Origin: Rhodococcus sp. Leaf278
Lineage (GTDB): Bacteria; Actinomycetota; Actinomycetes; Mycobacteriales; Mycobacteriaceae
Direction: 5' to 3'
Assembly (NCBI RefSeq): GCF_001426085.1
Contig: NZ_LMRR01000012.1
Span: forward strand, 313,318 to 377,317
DNA length: 64,000 nt
Shown here piece by piece: positions 26,402-38,754 of this stretch. Position 1 is the stretch's first letter. The number at the start of each line of letters is the position of its first letter. The notes beneath the pieces are model-generated. The model had not been told where the DNA came from, ran no database searches, and saw nothing but the letters and a program-made list of their open reading frames with translations. Position numbers and translations under genes: made by a program.

Positions 26402-27699
26402 TGAGCGCAACAGACGAAACCATATATGCGGTATCGGGGCAGGATTGGGACGACGTCGTCGAACTGGCGCGCGGGTCCAGCACCGAACGGATCGTGGTGA
26501 ACATGGGTCCGCAACACCCGTCCACCCACGGGGTACTGCGGTTGATTCTCGAAATCGAGGGCGAGACCGTTACCGAGGCTCGGTGCGGAATCGGCTACCT
26601 GCACACCGGAATCGAGAAGAACCTCGAGTATCGGAACTGGACTCAGGGCGTCACCTTCGTCACCCGCATGGACTACCTGTCGCCGTTCTTCAACGAAACT
26701 GCGTACTGCCTCGGTGTGGAGAAGCTGCTCGACATCACCGACGACATCCCCGAGCGCGCAACGGTGATCCGCGTGATGCTGATGGAGCTGAATCGCATTT
26801 CGTCCCACTTGGTTGCATTGGCAACGGGCGGAATGGAATTGGGTGCGGTGACGGCGATGCTGTTCGGCTTCCGCGAGCGAGAGCTGATCCTCGATGTCTT
26901 CGAGGCCATCACCGGGCTCCGAATGAATCACGCATACATCCGTCCTGGAGGGCTGTCTCAAGATCTCCCGGACAATGCGATCGACAAGGTGCGCGAGCTT
27001 CTCCGAGTGCTGCCAGGACGCCTTCGAGATCTCGAACTCATGCTCAACGACAACCCGATCTGGAAGGCCAGAACCGAGAACGTCGGCTACCTGGACCTCA
27101 CCGGATGCATGGCCCTCGGCGTCACCGGCCCGGTGCTTCGGTCGACCGGGCTGCCCTACGATCTGCGCCGTTCCGATCCCTACTGCGGATACGACAGCTA
27201 CGAGTTCGACGTGGTGACCGACACCGGAAGCGACTGTTACGGGCGCTATCTGATCCGGGTGGAGGAGATGAAGGAATCACTCAAGATCGTCGAACAGACC
27301 CTCGATCGCCTGCGACCGGGACCCGTCGTCATCGACGACAAGAAGATCGCCTGGCCTGCCGATCTGGTGTCGGGACCCGATGGCCTGGGCAACTCGCAGG
27401 ATCACGTGCGCACCATCATGGATACCTCGATGGAATCGCTGATCCACCACTTCAAACTGGTGACCGAGGGGATGCGCGTACCGGCGGGGCAGGTGTTGTC
27501 GTCGGTGGAGTCTCCACGAGGTGAGCTGGGTGTCCACATCGTCAGCGACGGCGGAACACGGCCGTACCGAGTGCATTTCAGAGACCCTTCCTTCACCAAT
27601 CTGCAGGCAGTGGCCGCGATGTGCGAGGGCGGCATGATCTCCGACGTGATCGCTGCGGTTGCCAGCATCGATCCGGTGATGGGTGGGGTGGACCGATGA
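26401..27699 (+). CDS. nuoD: NADH-quinone oxidoreductase subunit D
   Basis: A 432-residue 49-kDa-type subunit that forms most of the quinone-binding cavity with NuoB. Diagnostic motifs are [15 protein letters not shown] (the quinone-contacting histidine loop), [13 protein letters not shown], and the C-terminal DPVMGGVDR. Length is normal for the family. ATG at 26,401 follows from the overlap with the nuoC stop; the frame is open further back over nuoC but not protein-like there. nuoE overlaps as ATGA. Confidence 0.97.
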   Translation: MSATDETIYAVSGQDWDDVVELARGSSTERIVVNMGPQHPSTHGVLRLILEIEGETVTEARCGIGYLHTGIEKNLEYRNWTQGVTFVTRMDYLSPFFNETAYCLGVEKLLDITDDIPERATVIRVMLMELNRISSHLVALATGGMELGAVTAMLFGFRERELILDVFEAITGLRMNHAYIRPGGLSQDLPDNAIDKVRELLRVLPGRLRDLELMLNDNPIWKARTENVGYLDLTGCMALGVTGPVLRSTGLPYDLRRSDPYCGYDSYEFDVVTDTGSDCYGRYLIRVEEMKESLKIVEQTLDRLRPGPVVIDDKKIAWPADLVSGPDGLGNSQDHVRTIMDTSMESLIHHFKLVTEGMRVPAGQVLSSVESPRGELGVHIVSDGGTRPYRVHFRDPSFTNLQAVAAMCEGGMISDVIAAVASIDPVMGGVDR

Positions 27700-28622
27700 C
27701 CGCGCAGCCGCACTCGGAGCCGGTTCTGATTCAACTCGGGGCCCGCCCGGACGAAGCGGTGCAACTGGCCGGGCCGGGTGCGCGAACGTCGTATCCCGCC
27801 GAGGTGCTCACCCGGCTGCGGGCCGATGCCGAGACCGTTGTCGCACGTTATCCGCAGGCACGATCGGCGCTGCTGCCATTGCTGCATCTCGTGCAATCCG
27901 AGGACGGCTACCTCACCCCCGCCGGGATCGAATTCTGTTCCGACGTACTCGAACTGACCGGCGCTGAGGTCACTGCCGTCGCAACGTTCTATTCGATGTA
28001 TCGCCGCGAGCCCACGGGGACGTATCGGGTCGGCGTGTGCACCAATACGCTGTGCGCCGTCATGGGCGGTGACGCCATCATGGACACCCTGCGTGACCAC
28101 CTCGATATCGACCACGGCCAGACGACCGCCGATGGCACCATCACTCTCGAACACATCGAATGCAACGCCGCGTGCGACTACGCACCGGTGATGATGGTCA
28201 ATTGGGAGTTCTTCGACAACAGCACCCCGTCGTCTGCGCGGGATCTGGTCGATGCACTTCGATCCGGTGCCCAGGTCACCCCGACGCGTGGAGCAGCACT
28301 GTGCACGTTTCGTGAGACCGAACGAATTCTCGCCGGATTTCCCGACGACTCCCGTGAGTCGGTCGAATCATCCAGTGGCGCAGGCGAAGCTACTCTCGCC
28401 GGTCTGCGGTACGCCCGAGAGCACGCCATGTCTGCCCCCGAGGTCGCATCGAACCCGGACGACGGGCACCCCGATGTCGAGACCCCCGATGTCGAGACCC
28501 CCGATGTCGGAGCCGAAGCAATTGCGGACACGGTGCGAGACAAGCCTGCCCCGGCGCCCTCGGCCACCGTGCCACCACAGCCGAACACCACCGAGACCGA
28601 TCCATCGACGAAGGGGGAGTGA
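27696..28622 (+). CDS. nuoE: NADH-quinone oxidoreductase subunit E
   Basis: A 308-residue subunit whose first 200 residues form the thioredoxin-like [2Fe-2S] N1a domain; ligands are in [11 protein letters not shown] and [10 protein letters not shown]. NuoE of most bacteria has about 160-250 residues: the last 90 here are a disordered, Pro/Glu/Asp-rich tail containing [14 protein letters not shown], encoded by a 15-nt tandem repeat. The tail is likely variable between strains. ATG overlaps the nuoD stop; nuoF begins 1 nt after its stop. Confidence 0.95.
   Translation: MTAQPHSEPVLIQLGARPDEAVQLAGPGARTSYPAEVLTRLRADAETVVARYPQARSALLPLLHLVQSEDGYLTPAGIEFCSDVLELTGAEVTAVATFYSMYRREPTGTYRVGVCTNTLCAVMGGDAIMDTLRDHLDIDHGQTTADGTITLEHIECNAACDYAPVMMVNWEFFDNSTPSSARDLVDALRSGAQVTPTRGAALCTFRETERILAGFPDDSRESVESSSGAGEATLAGLRYAREHAMSAPEVASNPDDGHPDVETPDVETPDVGAEAIADTVRDKPAPAPSATVPPQPNTTETDPSTKGE
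28471..28510 (+). repeat. 15-nt tandem repeat inside nuoE
   Basis: Two full units and one partial unit of a 15-nt repeat (28,471-28,485, 28,486-28,500, 28,501-28,510) encode [13 protein letters not shown] in the NuoE tail. The unit is a multiple of three, so copy-number change would keep the frame. It resembles a small in-frame minisatellite rather than a functional motif. Confidence 0.8.
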
Positions 28623-28623
28623 C

Positions 28624-29925
28624 ATGGCCCTGACGCCGGTCTTGAGCGAGTTCTGGGACGAAAAGGACTCGTGGACTCTCGACACCTACCGAAGTCACGA
28701 CGGATACGCGGGGCTCGAGAAGGCTCTCGCGATGGACCCCGACGACCTCATCGCCTTCGTCAAGGAATCCGGCCTACGAGGCAGAGGTGGTGCGGGCTTT
28801 CCTACCGGAACGAAGTGGAGCTTCATACCCCAGAACGACGGCAAAGAGCACTATCTGGTGGTCAATGCCGACGAGTCCGAGCCGGGTACCTGCAAGGACA
28901 TGCCGCTGCTGATGGCGAGTCCGCACACCCTGATCGAGGGAATAGTGATCGCCGCGTACGCAATTCGCGCGTCCCACGCCTTCGTGTATGTCCGCGGTGA
29001 AGTGGTTCCGGTGCTACGCAGGCTGCAGGCCGCGGTCGCCGAGGCCTACGCGGCGGGCTATGTGGGACAGGACGTTCTCGGATCGGGCTTCGACCTCGAG
29101 CTGGTAATTCACGCCGGGGCCGGCGCATACATCTGCGGCGAAGAGACAGCCCTGCTCGATTCGTTGGAGGGTCGGCGTGGGCAACCTCGGCTGCGGCCAC
29201 CGTTCCCCGCAGTGGCGGGCCTGTACGCGCGCCCGACCGTGGTGAACAACGTCGAATCTATCGCCAGCGTTCCGGTGATCCTGCGCAAGGGAATCGAGTG
29301 GTTCCGGTCGATGGGCAGCGAGAAGTCACCGGGGTTCACGCTGTATTCCATGTCGGGCCACGTCTGCCGTCCGGGACAGTACGAGGCACCGCTGGGGATC
29401 ACGCTGCGAGAGTTGCTCGGCTACGCGGGCGGGATCAGACCGGGACGCGAACTGAAATTCTGGACGCCGGGAGGATCCTCGACACCGATGTTCACCGGCG
29501 AGCATCTCGATGTCCCACTCGACTACGAAGGCGTCGGTGCCGCCGGATCGATGTTGGGTACCAAAGCACTGCAGATCTTCGACGACACGACGTGTGTGGT
29601 GCGAGCGGTGTTGCGGTGGACCGAGTTCTACGCACACGAATCCTGTGGAAAATGCACACCGTGCCGGGAGGGGACCTACTGGCTGGTGCAGATCCTCAGG
29701 CGTCTCGACGGTGGTACCGGCACCGAGGGCGACCTGACCACGCTGCTCGACATCGCAGACGGTATCGCGGGAAAGTCCTTCTGCGCGTTGGGAGACGGTG
29801 CCGCGAGTCCCATCGTGTCCTCGCTGAAGTACTTCCGCGACGAATACATCCGTCACGTCACCGAGCAGGGATGCCCGTTCGACCCGCACCGATCGACCCT
29901 GATGGCAGAGGAGCTGGCGTCATGA
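28624..29925 (+). CDS. nuoF: NADH-quinone oxidoreductase subunit F
   Basis: A 433-residue flavoprotein that accepts hydride from [20 protein letters not shown] is the NADH-binding loop, [12 protein letters not shown] the FMN-binding loop, and [13 protein letters not shown] carries the N3 [4Fe-4S] cysteines, with the fourth in [13 protein letters not shown] at 28,624 gives a standard length; the frame is open back to 28,252 over nuoE. nuoG overlaps its stop as ATGA. Confidence 0.97.
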   Translation: MALTPVLSEFWDEKDSWTLDTYRSHDGYAGLEKALAMDPDDLIAFVKESGLRGRGGAGFPTGTKWSFIPQNDGKEHYLVVNADESEPGTCKDMPLLMASPHTLIEGIVIAAYAIRASHAFVYVRGEVVPVLRRLQAAVAEAYAAGYVGQDVLGSGFDLELVIHAGAGAYICGEETALLDSLEGRRGQPRLRPPFPAVAGLYARPTVVNNVESIASVPVILRKGIEWFRSMGSEKSPGFTLYSMSGHVCRPGQYEAPLGITLRELLGYAGGIRPGRELKFWTPGGSSTPMFTGEHLDVPLDYEGVGAAGSMLGTKALQIFDDTTCVVRAVLRWTEFYAHESCGKCTPCREGTYWLVQILRRLDGGTGTEGDLTTLLDIADGIAGKSFCALGDGAASPIVSSLKYFRDEYIRHVTEQGCPFDPHRSTLMAEELAS

Positions 29926-32426
29926 CGCTACCCCCGGGTCGTTCCGCGGGCTCCACTCCTGAATCCCCGGGTCGTTCCGCAGGCTCCACTCCTGCACAGC
30001 CTGAGCAGTCGGTCACCGGAGTCGAGATGGTGACATTGACCGTCGACGACCACGAAGTCAGTGTTCCCAAGGGCACGTTGGTGATTCGTGCTGCGGAATT
30101 GATGGGAGTGCAGATTCCGCGCTTCTGTGATCATCCGCTGCTCGATCCGGTGGGGGCCTGCCGGCAATGTCTCGTCGATGTCGAGGGGCAGCGGAAGCCG
30201 CTGGCATCCTGTACGACGACGGTGGCCGACGGCATGGTCGTGCGCACACAGGTGACGTCGGAGGCGGCGAACAAGGCGCAACGAGGCGTGATGGAACTGT
30301 TGCTCATCAATCATCCGCTCGACTGCCCGGTGTGTGACAAGGGCGGTGAATGTCCACTGCAGAACCAGGCAATGGCTGCGGGCCGCACCGAGTCCAGGTT
30401 CACCGAGACCAAACGTACCTATCCCAAGCCGATTCCGTTGTCGGCCGAGGTTCTGCTCGATCGAGAGCGCTGTGTGCTCTGCGCTCGGTGTACTCGTTTC
30501 GCGGCTCAGGTTGCCGGAGATCCCTCCATCGAGTTGCTCGAACGAGGTGCGGTGCAACAGGTGGGCATCTTCGGTAACGAACCGTTCGACTCCTACTTCT
30601 CGGGAAATACGGTTCAGATCTGTCCGGTGGGGGCACTGACGAACACCGAGTATCGATTCCGGGCCCGACCTTACGACCTGACCTCGTCGCCGAGCGTGTG
30701 CGAGCACTGCGCAGGCGGCTGCGCTCAACGTACCGACCACCGACGCGGCAAGGTTCTTCGACGTCTGGCCGGAGACGATCCCCAGGTCAACGAGGAATGG
30801 AACTGCGACAAGGGCCGCTGGGCGTTCCACTACGCCACCGAGACCGACCGCATCACCGCGCCGATGGTCCGTGACGAATCGGGCGTATTGGTCGAGACGT
30901 CGTGGTCGGCTGCCCTCGCGGCCGCAGCAACCGGATTGGCCGCGTCCATCGGTCGAGCGGCGGTACTCGTGGGTGGAAGATCGACCCTCGAAGACTCCTA
31001 CGCGTACGCCAAGTTCGCTCGAACGGTATTGCACACCAACGATATCGACTTTCGTAACCGTAGCCACAGCGCAGAGGAAGCGGACTTCCTGGCCGGTCGC
31101 ATCGCCGGGACCGGATTGGGAGTCACGTATACCGACCTCGAGAATGCCCCCGTGGTTTTGCTCGTCGGGTTCGAGCCCGAGGAAGAATCGCCGTTGGTGT
31201 TCCTGAGACTGCGCAAGGCGCACCGAACTCGGGGCCTGGTGGTGGCTTCGGTCGCGCCCTGGGCCAGTAGAGGTCTACGCAAACTCGATGGTGTTCTGCT
31301 GCAATCGGTTCCAGGAGAAGAGCCGCAGTGGCTCGACGCCTTGCACGTCGGTGATCGAGGCACCGAATCGATTGCGCAACTCCTCCGCGAGCCCGGATCG
31401 ATCGTTCTCGTCGGAGAGCGGCTCGGCGCTGTCTCGGGTGGACTGTCCGCAGCGTCGACGTTGGCCGACGACACCGGAGCGAGGTTGGCGTGGATTCCGC
31501 GGCGCGCGGGAGAACGTGGCGCGCTCGACGTCGGCGTGCTGCCGAATGTGCTGCCGGGCGGGCGGCCTGTGGCCGACGCGTCGGCGCGCGCCGAGGTGGC
31601 AGCCGTGTGGGGAGTGGCCGAACTCCCCGCAGACGTGGGCCGCGATGCCGCCGCCATATTGGCGGACGCCGGTCCCGATCGCGTTCTGATCACGGCCGGC
31701 ATCGACCCTGACGATCTACCCGATCCGCGCGGTGCGCTCGCCGCGGTGGACCGATCGGCATTCGTGGTCAGTCTCGAACTTCGACACAGTGCCGTCACCG
31801 ATCGCGCCGACGTGGTGTTCCCGGTGGCTCCGGTGGTCGACAAGCAGGGAACCTTCGTGGACTGGGAGGGACGACCACGCGCATTCGACACTGCACTAGG
31901 CGCAGGCGCGGTCTTACCCGACCAGCGCGTGCTCGATGCCATCGCCGAACAGATGGGGGCAGAGTTCTCGCTGCCCGACGCGGCTGCAGCACGCGCTGAG
32001 CTGGCTCGCCTCGGTGGCTGGAACGGATCGCGGATCCCCGTGCCCCGAGTGACTCCGCGTCAGGACACGCCGCCGCTCGCGCCAGGGGAGGCGATTCTCG
32101 CCACGTGGCGGATGCTCATCGACTCGGGGCGGATGCAGGACGGCGAAGTCGATCTCGCGAAGACCGGTCGCCCGCCTACGGTCCGACTGTCCGCGGCGAC
32201 TGCGTCGACGATCGAGGCGCAGGCCGGTGACTGGGTGCGGGTCGAGACGGACGGCGGCTCGATCACGCTGCCGCTCGACATCTCCGACCTACCCGACAAC
32301 GTGGTGTGGGTGCCGATGAACTCGCCCGGTTCCTCGGTGTACCGCTCGCTCGGCGCAGAGTCGGGTGCGGTGGTGAAGATTCGCAGGGCACAGCCTGCGG
32401 AACGACCCGGGGGTGAGGCATCGTGA
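29922..32426 (+). CDS. nuoG: NADH-quinone oxidoreductase subunit G
   Basis: An 834-residue iron-sulfur subunit. After an unusual 35-residue N-terminus made of two copies of an 11-residue repeat ([11 protein letters not shown] / [11 protein letters not shown]), the [2Fe-2S] ferredoxin domain follows ([17 protein letters not shown]), then the His-Cys [4Fe-4S] region ([19 protein letters not shown]), the two-cluster domain ([11 protein letters not shown] ... ICPVGALT), the [18 protein letters not shown] motif of cluster N7 type, and a molybdopterin-oxidoreductase-like domain without an active site. ATG overlaps nuoF; nuoH overlaps as GTGA. Confidence 0.96.
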   Translation: MTLPPGRSAGSTPESPGRSAGSTPAQPEQSVTGVEMVTLTVDDHEVSVPKGTLVIRAAELMGVQIPRFCDHPLLDPVGACRQCLVDVEGQRKPLASCTTTVADGMVVRTQVTSEAANKAQRGVMELLLINHPLDCPVCDKGGECPLQNQAMAAGRTESRFTETKRTYPKPIPLSAEVLLDRERCVLCARCTRFAAQVAGDPSIELLERGAVQQVGIFGNEPFDSYFSGNTVQICPVGALTNTEYRFRARPYDLTSSPSVCEHCAGGCAQRTDHRRGKVLRRLAGDDPQVNEEWNCDKGRWAFHYATETDRITAPMVRDESGVLVETSWSAALAAAATGLAASIGRAAVLVGGRSTLEDSYAYAKFARTVLHTNDIDFRNRSHSAEEADFLAGRIAGTGLGVTYTDLENAPVVLLVGFEPEEESPLVFLRLRKAHRTRGLVVASVAPWASRGLRKLDGVLLQSVPGEEPQWLDALHVGDRGTESIAQLLREPGSIVLVGERLGAVSGGLSAASTLADDTGARLAWIPRRAGERGALDVGVLPNVLPGGRPVADASARAEVAAVWGVAELPADVGRDAAAILADAGPDRVLITAGIDPDDLPDPRGALAAVDRSAFVVSLELRHSAVTDRADVVFPVAPVVDKQGTFVDWEGRPRAFDTALGAGAVLPDQRVLDAIAEQMGAEFSLPDAAAARAELARLGGWNGSRIPVPRVTPRQDTPPLAPGEAILATWRMLIDSGRMQDGEVDLAKTGRPPTVRLSAATASTIEAQAGDWVRVETDGGSITLPLDISDLPDNVVWVPMNSPGSSVYRSLGAESGAVVKIRRAQPAERPGGEAS
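29934..29999 (+). repeat. 33-nt tandem repeat at the 5' end of nuoG
   Basis: Two 33-nt units (29,934-29,966 and 29,967-29,999); the first 28 nt are the same except for one base. They encode the 11-residue repeats before the ferredoxin domain of NuoG, a region that is absent from typical NuoG proteins. It is in frame and adds no known motif. Confidence 0.8.
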
Positions 32427-33733
32427 TCGTCGCCGCACCGACCGATCTGTCTATGTTCGGCACCGACCCGTGGTGGTTGGTGATCGGCAAGGCCTTGGCG
32501 GTCTTCGTATTCCTGGTTCTCACACCGCTCGTGGCGATCTATGCCGAACGCAAGATCATGGCGTGGATGCAGATGCGCGTCGGGCCCAATCGAGTAGGCC
32601 CGTGGGGACTGTTGCAGTCGCTGATGGACGGGATCAAGCTCGCACTGAAGGAGGGAATCACTCCGACCGGCGTCGACAAGCCGATTTACATTCTGGCTCC
32701 GATCATTTCGGTGGTTCCTGCCTTCATGGCCTTCGCGGTGATTCCGTTCGGGCCCGAGGTGTCGGTGTTCGGTACCACGACTCCGCTACAGATGACCGAT
32801 CTGCCGGTGGGGGTTCTGTACATCCTCGCGGTCACCTCGGTGGGTGTGTACGGGATCGTCTTGGCCGGTTGGGCGTCGGGTTCGACCTACCCGTTGCTGG
32901 GCGCACTGCGGTCGACGGCGCAAGTCATCTCCTACGAAGTTGCGATGGGTCTGTCCTTCGCTGCAGTCTTTCTGTACGCGGGGACCATGTCGACCTCCGG
33001 GATCGTTGCTGCGCAACAGAACACCTGGTACGTGTTCTTGCTCCTGCCGTCGTTCCTGGTGTACGTGACGGCGATGGTCGGGGAGACCAACCGTGCGCCC
33101 TTCGACCTACCCGAGGCCGAAGGGGAATTGGTGGGCGGGTTTCACACCGAGTACTCCTCCTTGCGTTTCGCGATGTTCATGCTTGCCGAGTACATCAACA
33201 TGGTCACGGTGTCCGCGCTCGCCACCACGTTGTTCCTGGGCGGCTGGCGGGCTCCGATTCCGTTGAGTCTGTGGAGCGGTGCGAATTCCGGATGGTGGCC
33301 GGTGCTGTGGTTCGTCGTCAAGGTGTGGGTGTTCCTCTTCGTCTTCATCTGGTTGCGTTCGACGTTGCCGAGGTTGCGTTACGACCAGTTCATGAACTTC
33401 GGCTGGAAGATCCTCATTCCCGTCGCTCTGGTGTGGGTGATGGTGATCGCGACGGTTCGGGTACTCGGGGCCGGTCGATACGACGTGCCTGTGGTCACGT
33501 TCGTCGCGTCGACGATCTTCGCGGTCGTCGTTCTGGGTTCTCTGCTGCTCATGCTTCGGAAGCGGTCGCGTGTCCGGAACGTTCCACCGCCGGCGTCCAC
33601 CGAGAAATTCGACGCTGCGGCGGGCGGATTCCCGGTTCCTCCCATCCACCCGCAGGGCACGAACATCGCGAGCCGGCATGCCGGAGCACGGTCACACCCG
33701 GCCAGGTCACTGAAGGAGAACGCCGATGCCTGA
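32423..33733 (+). CDS. nuoH: NADH-quinone oxidoreductase subunit H
   Basis: A 436-residue membrane subunit with about eight to nine helices that forms the quinone entry chamber. Motifs include [37 protein letters not shown] and the acidic [20 protein letters not shown] loop with a following [15 protein letters not shown]. The C-terminal 50 residues are a hydrophilic extension common in Actinobacteria. The GTG start overlaps the nuoG stop, and nuoI starts 8 nt before its end. Confidence 0.97.
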   Translation: MIVAAPTDLSMFGTDPWWLVIGKALAVFVFLVLTPLVAIYAERKIMAWMQMRVGPNRVGPWGLLQSLMDGIKLALKEGITPTGVDKPIYILAPIISVVPAFMAFAVIPFGPEVSVFGTTTPLQMTDLPVGVLYILAVTSVGVYGIVLAGWASGSTYPLLGALRSTAQVISYEVAMGLSFAAVFLYAGTMSTSGIVAAQQNTWYVFLLLPSFLVYVTAMVGETNRAPFDLPEAEGELVGGFHTEYSSLRFAMFMLAEYINMVTVSALATTLFLGGWRAPIPLSLWSGANSGWWPVLWFVVKVWVFLFVFIWLRSTLPRLRYDQFMNFGWKILIPVALVWVMVIATVRVLGAGRYDVPVVTFVASTIFAVVVLGSLLLMLRKRSRVRNVPPPASTEKFDAAAGGFPVPPIHPQGTNIASRHAGARSHPARSLKENADA

Positions 33734-34271
33734 ATTCCTCGGTCCCATAGCAGGATTCGGCGTCACCTTCGCCACGATGTTCAAGAAACCCGAGACCGAG
33801 CTGTATCCGGAGGAGAAGAAGCCGACCGAGGTTCGCTATCACGGTCGGCATCAGCTCAATCGGTACGCCGATGGCCTCGAGAAGTGCATCGGGTGCGAGC
33901 TCTGCGCGTGGGCGTGCCCCGCCGACGCCATCTACGTCGAAGGAGCGGACAACACCGAGACCGAGCGGTTCTCGCCCGGCGAGCGATACGGCGGGGTCTA
34001 CCAGATCAACTATCTGCGGTGCATCGGCTGCGGATTGTGTGTGGAGGCCTGTCCGACACGGGCTCTGACGATGACCAACGAGTACGAACTCGCCGGTGAC
34101 AACCGAGCAGACCTGATCTACGAGAAGGATTCGCTGCTGGCACCGCTGGAGCCGGACATGGTGGCGCCACCGCACGCGATGGCACCGGGGCGTTCGGCCG
34201 AGGACTACTACCGCGGCACCGTCACCGGTGCCGAGAGCGAGGCCGAAACCGATCGCGGTCCGGTTCGATGA
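33726..34271 (+). CDS. nuoI: NADH-quinone oxidoreductase subunit I
   Basis: A 181-residue subunit with two [4Fe-4S] clusters (N6a, N6b): [12 protein letters not shown] and [12 protein letters not shown]. An amphipathic N-terminal helix ([15 protein letters not shown]) rests on the membrane arm. It hands electrons on to NuoB. The ATG is supported by AAGGAGA about 7 nt upstream within the nuoH tail. nuoJ overlaps its stop as ATGA. Confidence 0.97.
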   Translation: MPEFLGPIAGFGVTFATMFKKPETELYPEEKKPTEVRYHGRHQLNRYADGLEKCIGCELCAWACPADAIYVEGADNTETERFSPGERYGGVYQINYLRCIGCGLCVEACPTRALTMTNEYELAGDNRADLIYEKDSLLAPLEPDMVAPPHAMAPGRSAEDYYRGTVTGAESEAETDRGPVR

Positions 34272-35035
34272 CTGCCACGGTGCAGCTGGCCCTCGAAGCA
34301 ACCTCCACCGGTGAGGCCGTGCAATTCTGGACCCTCGGTGTTGTCGCGGTCATCGGTGCTCTGGGTGTGGTGATGAGCACGAAAGCTGTCTACTCTGCAC
34401 TGTTTCTCGCCGCCACCATGGTGGTGCTCGCCACCTTCTATATGGCGCAGGGGGCGCTGTTCCTCGGTGTCGTGCAGATCGTCGTCTATACCGGCGCGGT
34501 CATGATGCTGTTTCTGTTCGTCCTGATGCTCGTCGGGGTGGACTCCTCGGAGTCGCTGACCGAGACATTACGAGGGCACCGTATCGCGGCCGTCGTCATC
34601 GGAATCGGCTTCGGGCTGTTGATCATCGGGGTACTACTACGTGACTCGGCCCGCGCCGGTCGACTCGATTTCGTCGGGCTCGACGCGGCCAACACCACCG
34701 GTAACGTCGAAGGCCTGGCCGAGCTGATCTTCGTCGAGTACGTATGGGCGTTCGAGCTGACCGGAGCGCTGTTGATCACGGCCACCATCGGGGCCATGAT
34801 CCTGGCGCACCGGGAAGCGCTGGGACCGGTGAAGGGTCAGCGAGAGATGTCGCAGGACCGGTTCCGTGACGGCTCCAGAGTGACACCGCTGCCGAGTCCC
34901 GGTGTGTTCGCTCGTCACAACGGCGTGGATCGCCGGGCTCTGCTGCCGGACGGAAGCGAGTCGGAGTCGTCCGTCAATGCACTGTTCGCGGATCCACGGA
35001 GCCAGTACAAGGTGGACGGGGGTGACGAGCGATGA
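34268..35035 (+). CDS. nuoJ: NADH-quinone oxidoreductase subunit J
   Basis: A 255-residue membrane subunit with five helices in the first 180 residues. The third helix region [16 protein letters not shown] contains the pi-bulge motif that takes part in coupling. The remaining 75 residues form a hydrophilic tail, an actinobacterial feature (E. coli NuoJ has about 184 residues). ATG overlaps the nuoI stop and its stop overlaps nuoK. Confidence 0.95.
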   Translation: MTATVQLALEATSTGEAVQFWTLGVVAVIGALGVVMSTKAVYSALFLAATMVVLATFYMAQGALFLGVVQIVVYTGAVMMLFLFVLMLVGVDSSESLTETLRGHRIAAVVIGIGFGLLIIGVLLRDSARAGRLDFVGLDAANTTGNVEGLAELIFVEYVWAFELTGALLITATIGAMILAHREALGPVKGQREMSQDRFRDGSRVTPLPSPGVFARHNGVDRRALLPDGSESESSVNALFADPRSQYKVDGGDER

Positions 35036-35331
35036 ATCCCGAGAACTACCTCTACCTGTCGGTCCTGCTGTTCACGATCGGCGCAGCGGGAGTCATCGTC
35101 AGGCGCAACGCCATCATCGTGTTCATGTGCATCGAATTGATGCTCAACGCAGTCAATCTCGCGTTCGTCACCTTCTCCCGCATGCACGGCAATCTCGACG
35201 GGCAGTTGTTCGCGTTCTTCACCATGGTGGTCGCTGCTGCCGAGGTGGTGGTGGGCCTGGCGATCATCATGGCCATCTTCCGTTCTCGTCGCTCGATCTC
35301 GATGGACGAGAACTCTCTGATGAAGAACTGA
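35032..35331 (+). CDS. nuoK: NADH-quinone oxidoreductase subunit K
   Basis: A 99-residue membrane subunit (MrpC-like) with three helices. The two glutamates of the proton path are seen in [15 protein letters not shown] and in [13 protein letters not shown]. Length is that of the family. ATG overlaps the nuoJ stop (ATGA); nuoL starts 16 nt downstream after GGGGGAG, which is its ribosome-binding site. Confidence 0.96.
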   Translation: MNPENYLYLSVLLFTIGAAGVIVRRNAIIVFMCIELMLNAVNLAFVTFSRMHGNLDGQLFAFFTMVVAAAEVVVGLAIIMAIFRSRRSISMDENSLMKN

Positions 35332-35347
35332 CGGGGGAGCAGAAACG

Positions 35348-37219
35348 ATGTCGATCCTGTGGCTTCTCCCGGCTCTGCCGGCCTTCGGTGCAGCCGTCCT
35401 GCTGCTCGGTGGCCGGCGCTGCAACCAGTGGGGGCACCTTGCTGCGACAGCCGCAGCGGTGTCTTCGTTCGTCGTCGCCGCACTGGTGTTCGCCTCGATG
35501 CTCGGGCGTGACGAGCAGAACAGAGCGATCGCCGAGACTCTGTTCCGCTGGGTTCCCGTCGACGAATTGCAGGTCGACTTCGGACTGCGTGCAGATCAAC
35601 TGTCGATTTGTTTCGTCCTGTTGATCACCGGAGTCGGGTCACTCATTCACGTGTACTCGATCGGATACATGAGCCACGACGCGGAGCGTCGGCGCTTCTT
35701 CGCGTACCTCAATCTCTTTCTCGCCGCCATGCTGCTGCTGGTGCTGTCCGACAACTTCCTCGGCCTGTATCTGGGTTGGGAGGGTGTCGGTCTCGCGTCG
35801 TACCTGCTCATCGGATTCTGGCAGCACAAGCCGTCGGCCGCCTCGGCAGCTCGAAAAGCGTTCGTGGTCAACCGCGTCGGCGATATCGGCCTGGCGATCG
35901 CCCTGATGATCATGTTCGTGAACTTCGGATCGGTGCAGTACGACGTGGTGTTCGCCGGAATCGGGGATGCGAGTGAATCGGTGGCCACCGCGATGGCGCT
36001 GATGTTGCTGCTTGCCGCCTGCGGAAAGTCGGCGCAGGTCCCGCTGCAGTCGTGGCTCGGCGACGCGATGGAGGGCCCCACTCCGGTCTCCGCACTGATT
36101 CACGCGGCGACGATGGTCACCGCCGGTGTGTATCTCATCGTCCGATCGGGGCCGATCTTCGAGGCCTCGCCGGCCGCCCGAGCAGCGACCGTCGCCGTCG
36201 GCGCAGTGACGTTGCTGTTCGGTGCCGTGATCGGTTGTGCGAAGGACGACATCAAGAAGGCGCTTGCAGCCTCGACGATGAGCCAGATCGGCTACATGGT
36301 GCTCGCCGCCGGACTCGGACCGGCCGGCTATGCCTTCGCCATCGTCCTGTTGCTCTCGCACGGATTCTTCAAGGCCGGACTGTTCCTGGGCGCCGGCTCG
36401 GTGATGCACGCGATGACCGACGAGACCGACATGCGAAAGTTCGGCGGGCTCCGCGCCGCGATGCCGATCACTTTCGTCACGTTCGGTCTGGGCTACCTCG
36501 CCATCATCGGCGTACCGCCGTTCTCGGGCTTCTTCGCCAAGGACCCGATCATCGAGGTCGCGTTCGCGGCCGGGGGAGTGACAGGTGCGGTGCTCGGCTG
36601 CGTGACACTGCTCGGTGCGGGACTGACCGCGTTCTACATGACTCGGGTGATGCTGATGACATTCTTCGGGCCGAAACGGTGGGCAGCGCAGGCACATCCG
36701 CACGAGGCGTCGGCGACGATGACGGTGCCCATGATTCTGTTGGCCATCGGCTCGGTGGCATCGGGAGCCTTCCTCGCGGTGGGCGGACGCCTCGAGACGT
36801 GGTTGGAACCGGTGGTCGGATCGGCGCACGAGGAACACGCGATACCCGCCTGGGTCGTCACGGTCGCAGTTCTGGGCGTGGTACTCGTGGGCGCGGGCGT
36901 CGCGTACCGGAAGTACATCGCCCGCGACGTTCCCCCGACTCCACCCGAGGACGTATCGGTGCTGACCAGAGCCGCACGCGCCGATCTGTACGGCGACGCC
37001 TTCAACGAGGCCGCGCTGATGCGGCCAGGTCAAAAGCTCACTCGCACATTCGTATACGCCGACAATGCGGGCATCGACGCCGTCGTGGACGGGGTGGGGA
37101 GATCGATCGGCGGAGTATCGACTCGATCTCGGCGGCTGCAGACCGGATTCGTACGGTCCTATGCGTTGGCGATGTTCGCGGGGGCCGTTCTCGTCGTGCT
37201 GATGGTGGTGGTCCTGTGA
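35348..37219 (+). CDS. nuoL: NADH-quinone oxidoreductase subunit L
   Basis: A 623-residue proton-pumping, MrpA-like antiporter subunit with about 14 helices plus a lateral amphipathic helix. Recognisable are YIGYMSH-like [15 protein letters not shown], the key glutamate in [19 protein letters not shown], and [25 protein letters not shown] with the conserved lysine/histidine network after it. ATG at 35,348 follows a good GGGGGAG site. nuoM overlaps as GTGA. Confidence 0.96.
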   Translation: MSILWLLPALPAFGAAVLLLGGRRCNQWGHLAATAAAVSSFVVAALVFASMLGRDEQNRAIAETLFRWVPVDELQVDFGLRADQLSICFVLLITGVGSLIHVYSIGYMSHDAERRRFFAYLNLFLAAMLLLVLSDNFLGLYLGWEGVGLASYLLIGFWQHKPSAASAARKAFVVNRVGDIGLAIALMIMFVNFGSVQYDVVFAGIGDASESVATAMALMLLLAACGKSAQVPLQSWLGDAMEGPTPVSALIHAATMVTAGVYLIVRSGPIFEASPAARAATVAVGAVTLLFGAVIGCAKDDIKKALAASTMSQIGYMVLAAGLGPAGYAFAIVLLLSHGFFKAGLFLGAGSVMHAMTDETDMRKFGGLRAAMPITFVTFGLGYLAIIGVPPFSGFFAKDPIIEVAFAAGGVTGAVLGCVTLLGAGLTAFYMTRVMLMTFFGPKRWAAQAHPHEASATMTVPMILLAIGSVASGAFLAVGGRLETWLEPVVGSAHEEHAIPAWVVTVAVLGVVLVGAGVAYRKYIARDVPPTPPEDVSVLTRAARADLYGDAFNEAALMRPGQKLTRTFVYADNAGIDAVVDGVGRSIGGVSTRSRRLQTGFVRSYALAMFAGAVLVVLMVVVL

Positions 37220-38754
37220 CGTTCCCCTGGTTGACCGTCCTGTGGGTTCTGCCGATTCTCGGCGCGATTTTCGTCGCCCTCGTCCCGGCCGATCGTCCGA
37301 CGATCGCGCGTGGCGTCGCCGTCGGGTTCGCGACCGGCACACTCGCGCTGTCGGTGGTGCTCGCGATCGTCTTCGACGCCGGTGGCGATCGCTACCAGTT
37401 CCTCGAAGATCATTCCTGGATAGCGGCATTCGGCGCGCGCTACACACTCGGCCTCGACGGAATCGGCCTCGTGCTCGTGTTGCTCACCACCGTGCTGACC
37501 CCACTTCTGCTCGTCGCGGGCTGGCACGACGGCAGCCGCGTCGCGAACTACGGATCGCGTCGGGTCTCGCACACCTACATGGCGTTGATCCTGGTGGTCG
37601 AGTCCATGGTGATCGTCTCGTTCCTCGCCTTGGACGTACTGCTGTTCTACATCTTCTTCGAGGCCATGCTCATTCCGATGTACTTTCTCATCGGTGGTTT
37701 CGGGGGAATCCATCGAACGCGCGCTGCGGTGAAGTTCCTGCTGTACAACCTGTTCGGCGGCCTGGTGATGCTGGCTGCCGTCATCGGGTTGTACGTCGTC
37801 ACCGCCCGGCCCGACGGTCCGTTCGGCGGCGGCACGTTCGATCTACGCGCAATCGCGGATGCAGCGGCATCGGGCGGGCTCGGTGTGGATCCGGCAGTGC
37901 TCAACGCGCTGTTCCTCGGTTTCATGCTCGCGTTCGCGATCAAGGCACCCCTGTGGCCGTTCCATACGTGGTTACCCGACGCCGCAGTGCAGTCCACCCC
38001 GGCGACGGCAGTGCTGATGATGTCGGTGGTGGACAAGGTCGGCACCTTCGCGATGCTGCGCTTCTGCCTCGAGCTCTTTCCCGGCTCGTCGCAGACGTTC
38101 GCCCCGTGGATCATCACGCTCGCAGTGATCGGCATCGTCTACGGCGCGATACTGGCGATCGGTCAGACCGACATGATGAGACTCATTGCCTACACCTCTA
38201 TTTCGCACTTCGGATTCATCATCCTCGGCATCTTCGCGATGACCGGCCAGAGTCAGGCCGGTGCCACGCTGTACATGGTCAACCATGGAATCTCCACCGC
38301 CGCATTGTTCTTGATCGCAGGCTTTCTCGTGTCCCGTCGTGGTTCACGAGCGATCGCCGACTACGGCGGCGTCCAGAAGGTCGCGCCGGTGCTCGCCGGA
38401 ACCTTCCTGGTCTCCGGTCTCGCCACGCTCTCGCTGCCCGGTCTCGCCCCGTTCATCAGTGAATTCCTGGTGTTGATCGGCACATTCGGGCGCTACGGTG
38501 TGGCCGCGATCGTAGCCACCGGTGCGCTCGTGCTGTCGGCGATCTACATTCTCTGGCTCTACCAGCGAGTGATGACTGGGCCGGTCCGAGAGGGCAACGA
38601 GAAGATCTCCGATCTCGTTCCCCGTGAGGCGTTGGTGGTGGTCCCGTTGCTCGCGTTGCTGATCGTGTTCGGGGTATACCCGAAACCGGCCCTCGACGTG
38701 ATCACTCCGGCAGTGCAATCCACGATCGTCGACAGTGCAGGAGGTCAACCATGA
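37216..38754 (+). CDS. nuoM: NADH-quinone oxidoreductase subunit M
   Basis: A 512-residue antiporter-like proton-pumping subunit with about 14 helices. Conserved elements are [17 protein letters not shown] (key glutamate of helix 5), [20 protein letters not shown] and the lysine of [13 protein letters not shown]. The GTG start overlaps the nuoL stop; the frame stays open far upstream over nuoL as shadow. nuoN overlaps as ATGA. Confidence 0.96.
   Translation: MTFPWLTVLWVLPILGAIFVALVPADRPTIARGVAVGFATGTLALSVVLAIVFDAGGDRYQFLEDHSWIAAFGARYTLGLDGIGLVLVLLTTVLTPLLLVAGWHDGSRVANYGSRRVSHTYMALILVVESMVIVSFLALDVLLFYIFFEAMLIPMYFLIGGFGGIHRTRAAVKFLLYNLFGGLVMLAAVIGLYVVTARPDGPFGGGTFDLRAIADAAASGGLGVDPAVLNALFLGFMLAFAIKAPLWPFHTWLPDAAVQSTPATAVLMMSVVDKVGTFAMLRFCLELFPGSSQTFAPWIITLAVIGIVYGAILAIGQTDMMRLIAYTSISHFGFIILGIFAMTGQSQAGATLYMVNHGISTAALFLIAGFLVSRRGSRAIADYGGVQKVAPVLAGTFLVSGLATLSLPGLAPFISEFLVLIGTFGRYGVAAIVATGALVLSAIYILWLYQRVMTGPVREGNEKISDLVPREALVVVPLLALLIVFGVYPKPALDVITPAVQSTIVDSAGGQP

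Noticed and set aside
28471..28510. Possible CRISPR-like repeat
   Set aside because: The unit is only 15 nt without spacers and lies in frame in nuoE; it is a coding tandem repeat.
35639..37447. 602-codon minus-strand open frame antisense to nuoL
   Set aside because: Product is Arg/His-rich without hydrophobic core or motif; nuoL is fully conserved on the other strand.
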